A DNA stretch of 9,937 nucleotides from assembly GCA_043802345.1 (NCBI GenBank), contig JAZDLC010000244.1, forward strand, positions 1 to 9,937, written 5' to 3'. Each line of letters starts with the position of its first letter. The stretch's first letter is position 1. Both the position numbers and the translations under genes were made by a program. The notes under the pieces are model-generated. The model was given only the letters and a program-made list of their open reading frames with translations. It was not told the origin of the DNA and made no database searches. This document shows, piece by piece, positions 1-6,465 of the stretch. Source of the stretch: JAZDLC01 sp043802345 (GTDB lineage: Bacteria; Planctomycetota; B15-G4; JADJEK01).

Positions 1-140
1 GCGGGCGCCTGACCCTCGCCGCCAGTACTGACCCCGCCACATCGAGGCTTCGCCCCTCCTCTCCGCGAGTTACGCCCGTCAGCCATGCGAAAGCGTGGTC
101 TCCGCGCCTCGCCACGGAGACGGGTTTACTGAATGCTTAC
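1..140. mobile_element. Probable end of an IS66-family insertion sequence, body beyond the left edge
   Basis: Read on the minus strand, the sequence at 140 begins GTAAGCATTCAGTAAACCCG. Many IS66-family terminal inverted repeats start GTAA, commonly GTAAGC. The C25-like protease reading frame stops being protease-like exactly at this point and meets a stop 12 bases further on. The remaining 120 bases show no recognisable protein in any frame, which fits the non-coding subterminal region of an insertion sequence. A 7-bp stem (98-104 with 115-121, loop of 10) lies just inside the presumed terminus and may be a subterminal structure or a terminator. No transposase is visible, so family and orientation remain inference. 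The alternative is a simple deletion or rearrangement that produced a chance GTAAGC. Confidence 0.45.
121..140 (-). repeat. Putative IS66-type terminal inverted repeat
   Basis: These are the outermost 20 bases of the presumed element, read inward on the minus strand from 140. The GTAAGC start is what I recognise. IS66 elements usually duplicate 8 bp of target, which would make the host duplication GTCGTCAA at 141-148. The matching inverted end is not in the window. Confidence 0.4.
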
Positions 141-959
141 GTCGTCAAAGCCGGTGTCACCGTATGCGTACTTGATGTCGGTCCGTTGCGAGGGAATCGA
201 TGCCCAGTCATCCTCGGTATACGTCAGGGCGTACCCGGAGTGAGGGATTCCGCCGAGTCGGTAGAGATGGTTCTTGTCGAAATAGTCATTGGTGATGTCC
301 ACCTCGTTGCCGCTCATCATCGACGCATCGATGTGTCCGACGAAGATCTCAGGACCCTCGTCGCCCGACCCGGCCGCATGCGCGTCGTACATCCCGTCCG
401 TGTCGGTGTCGGTCCACGTCCCGTCGAGATCCATGTAGAACAGGTCGCAGGGAAACTCCTCGGGCCCCCAGTAGTCATGCTCGAACCAGGCCGAGGGCTG
501 GTCTCCCACGAACACGCACCCCACGAGGTCGCTGACATTCCCGAGAATGAAGTTCTTCATGTCGACGCAGGTGCCGCCCGAGTTCTGGTAGACGTCGACG
601 GCGTATCCGTCTGCAGTCAGATCGTTCACGTAGGTGTTCAACCTGGTCTGGATTCCCGCGTACAGGGCGCTGTTCACGATCACCAGGACCTTCTGAATGC
701 GTGATCCTCGCGATTTCGCGTTGGACGACGAGATCAGACTCGATCGGAACGGAGTGCTCCCCCGGCGAGCCAGGTACTGGGCGTACGTGTCCGGTGACCC
801 GGGCCCCGTCCACCGCAGACGGGCGATGTTGGAGTAGTCCCCGCTGAATCCTCCGTCGCCATCCCACTGTGGCGAGGCGTGACTGTTGTCAGCAATGAGA
901 ACGGCGGCGGTCACGACAATGGCGGACAGCCACGAGAAGGTCGGGAGTCTCTGGTTCAT
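126..959 (-). pseudogene. C25 (gingipain-like) secreted protease, truncated before its catalytic half
   Basis: The frame encodes 277 residues with a good Shine-Dalgarno (GAGGA, about 7 bases before the ATG at 959). Residues 1-28 form a signal peptide ending near SHAS. From residue 90 the protein follows the gingipain-like alpha/beta pattern: a VLVIVNSALY strand with the helix AGIQTRLNTY (91-110), the VFVGDQPS strand (149-156), an Asp-rich stretch around DLFYMDLDG and DTDTDGMYD (172-192) that probably binds calcium, EIFVGHIDAS (204-213), and YTEDDW (247-252). In this family the catalytic His and Cys lie after this point, so both are missing. The last native residue is about Asp273. The final four residues, VSIQ, and the TAA are supplied by the presumed IS end. 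The product could still be exported but should have no protease activity. The C25 assignment rests on pattern memory, without an alignment. Confidence 0.65.
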
Positions 960-1001
960 GGCGGGTCCTCGGTAGATCCTGGGCTAGCTGAGGCGAACCG
1001 C

Positions 1002-1007
1002 AGTATA
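1002..1007 (-). promoter_or_regulatory. Possible -10 element upstream of the C25-like gene
   Basis: TATACT on the minus strand lies 42 bases before the protease start codon, inside the 96-base gap after the GT2 gene. I see no convincing -35 at 16-18 bases. The same gap holds a 6-bp inverted repeat (1029-1034 with 1052-1057) with a 17-base loop that overlaps the GT2 stop. It has no T-run, so I do not call it a terminator. Confidence 0.25.
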
Positions 1008-1055
1008 CCTGCTTTCAGTCATCCCTCGAGAGGCGGAAAAGGGGGATGGGAGCCT

Positions 1056-2045
1056 CTACTGGCTCGTTCTCTGTGGGAAGAGGCGCCGGTCCCCTTTGGC
1101 TGCATCCCTTTCATCGCCCCGCCTCCGGCCGGCAGCGAGGGCTTCCCTCATGTAGCCGATCGAGACCGCCAACTGCGATACTGCCCGCAGGAGCGTGACC
1201 GCGAAGGGATGCGCCACCCGCTTGCCTCGGCGCGGATGAAAGACCATGTCGAGGTAGAACCCGAGCCGGTCCTTGGGACCCCGCGAGGCGCCGCCCGGGT
1301 GCTTGCGGTGGTAGAGACGGGCTCCGCGACCGTAGTGGTACTGCTGGCGCCAGAAGGAGCGCCACGAGAGCATGTGGTGATGGTCAATCCGGGCATCCGG
1401 CACGTGACGGAGCTCCAGGCCCAGGTCGAGGGCGCGCCGGCAGAGATCGCGGTCCTCGCCGCCTGCCAGTGCGAACGACTCGTCGAAACCCGCAAGTCGC
1501 TGGTAGGTGCCGCGCGACATGGCCAGGTTGTTCGAGGAGAAGAAGGGAGCCCCGAGCCTGCGCTGGACCAGAGAGAAGTGATTCACCAGGTCCTGACTGG
1601 CGATGGAGAAGACGTTGTCGGAGACCGTGTTGACCGTCTCTCCTCCCACCACGCATTCCGGCGCCTCTTTCAACTCTCGGGCGAAGGCCGACAGCCAGTC
1701 CGGCCGAGGACAGCAATCGTCGTCGGTGAAGGCCAGGTACTCGTGCGTGGCCAGGCTCGCGCCGAGATTGCGGGCCGCCGCGGGCCCCCTGTGAGGCTGG
1801 CTGGAAAAGACCACGCGCGGCCGGCCCCGTGCGGTCTCCCGCAAGTCGGCAAGCTCCGGCGCCGGGCCCCCATCCTCCACCACGATGATCTCGAGGTTCG
1901 CGCCCTCGAGATCGAGCGATCTCAGGGCGCTGAGGCACCGCCTCAGAGCCTCGGGCCGTCTGTGAGTCGGCACGACCACCGAGAAGGAGGGCCTCGGGGT
2001 CGACGCGCCGGCCCGGTGAGAGGATGTCTCAGGCGACCGGGGCAC
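1056..2045 (-). CDS. Family 2 glycosyltransferase (GT-A fold)
   Basis: The 329-residue protein is a cytosolic inverting glycosyltransferase that would move a sugar from a nucleotide-sugar to an acceptor, probably a lipid-linked or surface glycan. Visible GT2 landmarks are the nucleotide-binding start VVVPTHRRPEAL (23-34), VVEDGG (55-60), the AARNLG helix (90-95), the metal-binding Asp cluster TDDDCCP (107-113), SNNLAMSR (171-178), and the catalytic-base motif GGEDRDLCRRA (185-195). The tail beyond 230 is basic and has a weakly hydrophobic helix (260-285) that could rest on the membrane. The start is GTG with GGAG 7 bases upstream. It lies inside the end of the 421-aa gene (17-base overlap), which suggests translational coupling. 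Donor and acceptor cannot be told from sequence. Confidence 0.9.
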   Translation of the reverse strand: MPRSPETSSHRAGASTPRPSFSVVVPTHRRPEALRRCLSALRSLDLEGANLEIIVVEDGGPAPELADLRETARGRPRVVFSSQPHRGPAAARNLGASLATHEYLAFTDDDCCPRPDWLSAFARELKEAPECVVGGETVNTVSDNVFSIASQDLVNHFSLVQRRLGAPFFSSNNLAMSRGTYQRLAGFDESFALAGGEDRDLCRRALDLGLELRHVPDARIDHHHMLSWRSFWRQQYHYGRGARLYHRKHPGGASRGPKDRLGFYLDMVFHPRRGKRVAHPFAVTLLRAVSQLAVSIGYMREALAAGRRRGDERDAAKGDRRLFPQRTSQ

Positions 2046-3294
2046 GGGGCTTCTCCGGCAATCGGTGCCGCAGGATCAGGCTGGTCGGAGTGATCGGGTA
2101 CTCGATGCGGATGCGATGGACATGAAAGCGGCCGGCGGGCCACCCCGTACGCTCGAACACGTACTGAAGCATTTCCCGATAGCGCGGCATGAACGAGAGA
2201 TGCGCGCTGTTGAGACCCGCGCCCAGGTGTTCCACCTTCTCGTGGAGCGCCAGCGCATCGCAGTCCAGGTGCTGCGTCAGCAACTGGCCCGTGAAGAGGT
2301 CGCTGAACAGGCGAGCGCGGTAGGTGGCCGGATCGAACAGCTCCTGATCGACCAGAACGTCAAGAACCAAGACTTCGCACGGCGTTCGCATCCGGACGTA
2401 GATGGCGTTGTATTCGAACCCGGGCTGCTGGTAGCGAGGCTCCGCGGCGCGCACGACCTCTCCGATCAGGCAGGTCTCCGAGGCCCTGCGGCCGAGCGGT
2501 CCCTGCGCCAGCCCGAAGTCCACGGCGCCGTCTCTTTGCGTCACCGGCTCGAGCTTCGGCAGCGGCTGGGTACAGAACCGTGTCAACAGGGGGGCCGTGA
2601 TGCCTCCCGTGCCGGCGACCCCATCCGGGTCCAGCGGTTCACGCGCGAGCTCGGCGCGGACAACGCCGAAGTCGTCAACCGAGTAGGTCGAGGTGATGCG
2701 CCACGGCACGTGAGCGCGAATCCGGCGCAGGCCGATGAAGCCGTTGATCAGCGCCGCGTCGAACCTGTCCGGGTCCGCTGAGGGCGTGATGATGGCGGTC
2801 TTGATCTGGGCCTTCGCCTGAACACCCCACAGGAAGCTGTTGGAGTGGTAGGCGGCTTTGCGCTGCTCCATCTCGGGCCGGAGCTGATCCCCCTCGGTTT
2901 GACCGGCGAGCATCAGGTCGAACGAGCGGCGGTCGCCGGCATGGAGCTTCACCAACGCCTCGAATTCCGCCGAGGCGTTGCGCGCGGCCCTCATCAACTC
3001 CGCCGGCAGCCTGTGCCGCGAGGCGGCTTGCAGGAATCGCCGGAAGGCCGCCGTGCCGGGCACAAATCGGCCGGCCTCGAACAGATCCCTTTCCTCGAGC
3101 AGATGGATGATCTTCCAGGCCAGCTTCGTGTCGACCTTCAGGCTCCGCGCGAACCGGGTCGGCCCGTCCGCCAGGTCGGCCGGCAGAGGCTCGAGCAGAT
3201 CACTCACAGCCCCCCTGAGTCTGGAGATGACCTCACACGCATGCTCCCTGAAGGGAAGCGTGGTCGGCTCGCTCGTCGGCGCGGCACTTGCCAT
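2029..3294 (-). CDS. Uncharacterised 421-aa protein with HTH-like N-terminal region
   Basis: I cannot assign a function. There is no signal peptide or membrane segment, so it should be cytosolic. Residues 36-92 look like a helix-turn-helix unit: a first helix at LADGPTRFARSL, a turn at KVD, a second helix at TKLAWKIIHLLEERD, then FEAGRFVPGTAAFRRFLQAA. A helical block follows, containing the phrase VKLHAGDRRSFDLML (115-129). I associate this phrase with an unnamed family of putative regulators in environmental bacteria, but only from memory. Residues 150-421 form a mixed alpha/beta domain (HVPWRITSTY, CEVLVLDVLVDQELF, HVHRIRIEYP) that could sense a ligand. The ATG at 3294 has AAAGGA 5 bases upstream. 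It is the first gene after the AT-rich intergenic island and is translationally coupled to the GT2 gene. Confidence 0.8.
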   Translation of the reverse strand: MASAAPTSEPTTLPFREHACEVISRLRGAVSDLLEPLPADLADGPTRFARSLKVDTKLAWKIIHLLEERDLFEAGRFVPGTAAFRRFLQAASRHRLPAELMRAARNASAEFEALVKLHAGDRRSFDLMLAGQTEGDQLRPEMEQRKAAYHSNSFLWGVQAKAQIKTAIITPSADPDRFDAALINGFIGLRRIRAHVPWRITSTYSVDDFGVVRAELAREPLDPDGVAGTGGITAPLLTRFCTQPLPKLEPVTQRDGAVDFGLAQGPLGRRASETCLIGEVVRAAEPRYQQPGFEYNAIYVRMRTPCEVLVLDVLVDQELFDPATYRARLFSDLFTGQLLTQHLDCDALALHEKVEHLGAGLNSAHLSFMPRYREMLQYVFERTGWPAGRFHVHRIRIEYPITPTSLILRHRLPEKPRAPVA

Positions 3295-3376
3295 GCTTGT
3301 CCTTTCACCTTGTCTCCTCGGAGCCGGCGTCTCTCGACCCGGGAGGGCCGCTCGCCGTGCTCATGAGAGAACATGC

Positions 3377-3404
3377 AGAATACAACATAAATGATTTTTT
3401 GAAA
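3377..3404 (-). promoter_or_regulatory. Candidate promoter for the HTH-like/GT2 pair
   Basis: On the minus strand TTTCAA (3404-3399) and TATTCT (3382-3377) are separated by 16 bases, about 83 bases before the start codon at 3294. A second -10-like hexamer, TATAGT, lies at 3412-3407, with CTGGAA 17 bases further upstream. Both are imperfect sigma70-type matches. The AT-rich setting and the roughly 200-base gap make a promoter here likely even if the exact hexamers are wrong. Confidence 0.4.
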
Positions 3405-3420
3405 GCACTATATGGGGTTT

Positions 3421-3434
3421 TGGAAACGATTCCA
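3421..3434. promoter_or_regulatory. LacI/GalR-type operator-like palindrome
   Basis: TGGAAACGATTCCA matches the LacI/GalR-family operator pattern TGnAAnCGnTTnCA at all ten fixed positions, with the CG at the dyad centre. It overlaps the -35/spacer region of the TATAGT candidate promoter, a position where a bound repressor would block transcription of the HTH-like/GT2 pair. No LacI-type regulator is encoded in the window, so the binding protein is unknown. Confidence 0.4.
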
Positions 3435-3474
3435 GAAACGAAACATCCGAACGGTTGGGTAGAAGGGCAACCAC

Positions 3475-3490
3475 TGCGCCGCATGGCGCA
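3475..3490 (-). terminator. Small hairpin just after the GT-C gene stop
   Basis: TGCGCC (3475-3480) and GGCGCA (3485-3490) form a perfect 6-bp GC-rich stem with a four-base loop, 7 bases past the stop codon at 3498. No T-run follows on the minus strand, so it is at best a weak or Rho-assisted 3' end. Confidence 0.3.
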
Positions 3491-3497
3491 ACGCCGT

Positions 3498-5165
3498 TCA
3501 GAACGTGAAGGTCTCTCCGATTGCCAGCGACCGCATCCTCTTGGGGACAGGATCCCCACGGGGCTGCACGAAGTAGACGATGTACCTCTCATCCGGCACG
3601 AGGCCCGGGCCGAAGGCGTGAATCGGCGTGAGCTGGATTCCGGTCGGACCGAGCAGCGGCCGCTGTACCGGCGCCAAGGCTTCTACGGAGTAGCCGGTGA
3701 CGAGAAGGAGCTTTCGGGACATCGAGCGACGCACGAAGCCGGCGATTCGCCGGGCAACCGTGGTGGGGTCGAGATCCCTGCCGGCGCTCCAATCGATCGC
3801 CGTGACGCGCTCGCCCGTATCGAGCGAGCGGAAGCTCCGCCACAGAATCGCCGCGACCGGCGACATCAGGTAGTCGGGGCTCCCGATGATCGGTCGCACG
3901 CCCCACTGAATCTCCCTGGTGAACTGCGCGACTTGCGCACTTGGTGAAAACGGCCGCACCAGATCGAGGACGTAGAACGTGATTCCGGCCGCCATCTGGA
4001 TCAACAGCAGGGCCGGCAGGAAGCGGCCGAGCGAGGGATTCCGGAAGCCGCCGGCGCCGCCGCGGGGCACGGATCCGCGGCTCAGCCAGACGCACATGAC
4101 CAGCGCGAGCAGGAGATGCCCGTGGTGCCGCAGCGAGCCGAAGTAGACCGCGTAGGAGAAGAGGAGCTGCAGGATCACGCAGGCGAGGAAGGCCGCCGCG
4201 AGCGCCCGCGCGCGGGAGAGCGCGCGGACCCCCAGGACGACCAGCGCGACGGAGAACAGGAACGCCCACAGCTCCCGCTTCTCCAGCGGATCCGCCATGG
4301 TCAGTCCCGAGTGCGGAGAGACGTTTTCCCAGACGTTGTAGGTGTCCAGGAGATTCGTGTCCCAGATCTGTTCCGTCGCGGGAGGAGGAAGCGGCACGTA
4401 TGCGTTCCAGATGGTGGCTGTCGTGCGCACCGCGCGAACGCAATCGATATCCGCATGCAGGTGCGTCCCGAGCACCCTCTGCACCGGGAAGAGCGCCCAC
4501 AGACAGGCTGCCAGCAAGGCCACGACGCCGAGCGAAACCAGAGCGACCTTTTTCGAACCGCCGCGCCCTGTTGAACGCCCGACCCAGTCCCGCACGAGCA
4601 GGAACTGCATGGGCAGCACCAGGAGGAGCCCCTGGTGGCTGCTTGCGGCCAGACCGAGCAGGGCAAACGCCGCGAGGAGACGTCTTCGCTGGCAGAACGC
4701 CACGCAGAACAGCAGCGCGAAGCAGAATCCCAGGGCATAGTTCCTGCTGATGATCGCGTATTCGAAGAAGGGGAAGTAGCCGAACGCGAAGACGATCTTC
4801 AGCCACCTTTGGAAGGGGGCGAAACGGGCGAAGAGAAAGACGGACGCGGTTGCGATCAGGACGTGCAATCCCTGCATGGCGAGCGGGTGGTCGATCAGCC
4901 GGCCGACGGCGAAAATGCAGAGCGGCCAGAGCGGGAGCTGACTCTCCGCGCGCAGGCGATCGAACAGCACTCCAAGCGACGGGCACTTCGCGAAGAGCCA
5001 CCAGGCCTGCCACTCGTCTCGCCACATCTCGTGATGGAGCACGCCGATGCCGGCAAGCCCGAGGAACAGCAGGCTCAGGGCCCAGGCACACCCGGCCTCG
5101 CTGCGAAGCAGGGCACGGATGCGACCGGGCGTCGCTGCGGAATCTCGCTCTGTCCGGATTGCCAT
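3498..5165 (-). CDS. Multi-pass GT-C (PMT/GT39-like) membrane glycosyltransferase
   Basis: The 555-residue protein has roughly ten to twelve hydrophobic segments (for example 25-43, 101-115, 122-140, 143-158, 207-226, 321-343, 355-371, 391-410) and a soluble tail of about 145 residues. After the first membrane helix comes HHEMWRDEWQAWW (44-56). Its Asp50-Glu51 sits where GT39-type enzymes carry the catalytic Asp in the first outer loop. ESQLPLW (74-80) corresponds to the EGHPxLW-like stretch I associate with this group, here without the usual His. SRNYALGF (140-147) and the RHHGHLLLALV helix (346-356) are also typical. Such enzymes use polyprenyl-phosphate sugars to glycosylate lipids or proteins on the outer face of the membrane. 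The ATG at 5165 has GAGGG about 8 bases upstream. The gene lies 45 bases after the oxidoreductase gene and is probably cotranscribed with it. Confidence 0.8.
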   Translation of the reverse strand: MAIRTERDSAATPGRIRALLRSEAGCAWALSLLFLGLAGIGVLHHEMWRDEWQAWWLFAKCPSLGVLFDRLRAESQLPLWPLCIFAVGRLIDHPLAMQGLHVLIATASVFLFARFAPFQRWLKIVFAFGYFPFFEYAIISRNYALGFCFALLFCVAFCQRRRLLAAFALLGLAASSHQGLLLVLPMQFLLVRDWVGRSTGRGGSKKVALVSLGVVALLAACLWALFPVQRVLGTHLHADIDCVRAVRTTATIWNAYVPLPPPATEQIWDTNLLDTYNVWENVSPHSGLTMADPLEKRELWAFLFSVALVVLGVRALSRARALAAAFLACVILQLLFSYAVYFGSLRHHGHLLLALVMCVWLSRGSVPRGGAGGFRNPSLGRFLPALLLIQMAAGITFYVLDLVRPFSPSAQVAQFTREIQWGVRPIIGSPDYLMSPVAAILWRSFRSLDTGERVTAIDWSAGRDLDPTTVARRIAGFVRRSMSRKLLLVTGYSVEALAPVQRPLLGPTGIQLTPIHAFGPGLVPDERYIVYFVQPRGDPVPKRMRSLAIGETFTF

Positions 5166-5182
5166 CGGCGAACCCTCACTGC

Positions 5183-5198
5183 GGAGGATCGACCCTCC
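5183..5198 (-). promoter_or_regulatory. Hairpin in the gap before the GT-C gene
   Basis: GGAGG and CCTCC form a 5-bp stem (plus one G-T pair) around a TCGA loop between the oxidoreductase stop (5211) and the GT-C start (5165). It lies just 5' of the GT-C ribosome-binding site and sequesters a second SD-like GGAGG. It could tune translation of the GT-C gene or stabilise the upstream mRNA end. It is short and may be chance. Confidence 0.2.
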
Positions 5199-5210
5199 TC
5201 ATCAAGGAGA

Positions 5211-6404
5211 TCAATCCAGGGCAACCCGCCGCCCCTCGCTGGCCGCCAGGTAGGCGGCGTAGACCACCCGCACCACCTCCGCGCCGAGTTCGCCGTCCGA
5301 AACCGGGGGACGGTCCTCGGCCAGGCTGGAAAGGAAGTCCTCGCACATGGCCTGGTGCCCGGAGGTCCAATCCTCATCCGGCATCGGGGTGCTCCAACCG
5401 GCGGAGGTGTGGGTCTTCTCCATGATGTACTGTTCCCCGAACACCTCGTCCGAGGGTGCGTACGCCTGAAGGAGGTTGTTGGGGCTGAGGTTGCACTTGA
5501 GGTGGGAATCAGCGGAGAGCACCTCGAGACGGCTCTCCATGCCCCCCAGCATGTTGTCGCTGCCAAAGGCCACTCCGCGGGAACCATCCTCGAAGGAGAT
5601 CACGGCGCAGCCCCAGTTCTCCACGTCCTTCCAGCCGGTGGCCACGAACGCGGCCCCTTGATCCAGCCGCTCGACGGCGGAGAGGTCGGCCACCTCGGCG
5701 CTCACCGCCACCGGACGGATCGGCTTCCCGGCTTTGGCCAGGCCTTCCTCGCGCTTCAGGTGGAGCATCGCTCCGATGGGGTGCGACGCGAGGCGGAGCA
5801 GGGCGCCTCCCCCGCTGTGGCGCCAGAGCTTGGCGAAGGGGGAGTGGGAGCCAGAGTGGCTCTCCCAGCCGCGCATCTCGAGGATCGGACCTCTGGACGC
5901 GGCGAGCAGACGTCTCGCGCGAACGATGGAGGGGGAGTAGATCCAGTTCTCGCCGTACATGAGCCGGACTCCGCCGCGGCGAGCCGCATCTGTCATGGCC
6001 CGGGCATCCGCCGTGGCCACGGCGAGCATGGTGGCACGGTCCACGCTCGAGATCTCGGAATCGGCAGATCCCTCCTCCAGATACTGGCCCACGTAGGCCG
6101 TCAGCGGTTTCGTGCAGATCACGTGCTTCCCCGCCCGGGCCGCCTGTTCCGCCATGGGGCGATGAAGGAAGTTCGGCACGCAGAGATCCACGGCGTCCAC
6201 GTCGTCGCGGGCCAGCATCTCTTCCAGATCGCCGCAGACCTTCGAGATGCCGTGCCTGGAAGCGAACCGCCCGGCCACCTCCTCCACCAGGTCTACCACC
6301 GCGACGATCCCGCCCCCCGCGCGGGCGTAACAGCGCGCCCGGGTCTCGGCGAGGAACCCCGCCCCCACGATCCCGATGCCCGCTCTCGTCCGATTCCTGG
6401 CCAT
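5211..6404 (-). CDS. Gfo/Idh/MocA-family NAD(P)-dependent oxidoreductase
   Basis: The 397-residue protein has an N-terminal Rossmann fold with GIVGAGF (11-17) and a beta-2 end at VVDL (36-39), followed by AVDLCVPNFLHRPMAEQAARAGKHV (71-95). The usual EKPL motif, whose Lys contributes to catalysis, reads CTKPL (97-101): the Lys and Pro are kept and Glu is replaced by Thr. Residues 107-123 form an apparent insertion before the next helix. The C-terminal alpha/beta domain starts near 140 (YGENWIYSP) and contains SGGGALLRLASHPIG (177-191), with His188 in the place of the family's catalytic His. Members oxidise or reduce sugars, cyclitols or sugar acids; the substrate is not readable here. The ATG at 6404 has GAGGG upstream. 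It lies 61 bases after the secreted-protein gene, on the same strand. Confidence 0.9.
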   Translation of the reverse strand: MARNRTRAGIGIVGAGFLAETRARCYARAGGGIVAVVDLVEEVAGRFASRHGISKVCGDLEEMLARDDVDAVDLCVPNFLHRPMAEQAARAGKHVICTKPLTAYVGQYLEEGSADSEISSVDRATMLAVATADARAMTDAARRGGVRLMYGENWIYSPSIVRARRLLAASRGPILEMRGWESHSGSHSPFAKLWRHSGGGALLRLASHPIGAMLHLKREEGLAKAGKPIRPVAVSAEVADLSAVERLDQGAAFVATGWKDVENWGCAVISFEDGSRGVAFGSDNMLGGMESRLEVLSADSHLKCNLSPNNLLQAYAPSDEVFGEQYIMEKTHTSAGWSTPMPDEDWTSGHQAMCEDFLSSLAEDRPPVSDGELGAEVVRVVYAAYLAASEGRRVALD

Positions 6405-6465
6405 GGTCCCTCGCTGGAAAGAAGCAGCTCGCCGCGGAAAACGTGCCGGCGGCGAGCCATTTCTA

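Larger units (their letters stand above)
3363..3480 (+). other. AT-rich island, possibly a foreign coding fragment
   Basis: Bases 3361-3440 are 35% GC by hand count, set in clearly GC-rich flanks. Read on the plus strand from the ATG at 3363, it encodes a protein-like stretch: MREHAEYNINDFLKALYG, then VLETIPETKHPNGW and VEGQPLRRM. The codons end mainly in A or T (AGA, GAA, ATA, AAA, CTA, CCA), unlike every other gene here. The frame then runs antisense into the glycosyltransferase gene and loses this character. There is no good Shine-Dalgarno for 3363. It may be the leftover start of a low-GC acquired gene, or simply a promoter region that happens to be open. I do not recognise the peptide. 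Confidence 0.3.

Noticed and set aside
1..97. A short minus-strand frame starting MADGRNSRRGGAKPRCGG
   Set aside because: There is no recognisable similarity, it is cut by the edge, and the composition is typical of non-coding GC-rich DNA.
98..121. A 7-bp inverted repeat as an intrinsic terminator for the protease gene
   Set aside because: The loop is 10 bases, there is no T-run on the minus strand, and the site lies inside the presumed insertion sequence.
1029..1057. AGAGGC/GCCTCT inverted repeat after the GT2 gene as a terminator
   Set aside because: The loop is 17 bases, the arm overlaps the stop codon, and no T-run follows.
879..2093. A 404-codon open frame on the plus strand
   Set aside because: It lies antisense to the GT2 gene, which has all of its family motifs. 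The composition is that of a shadow frame.
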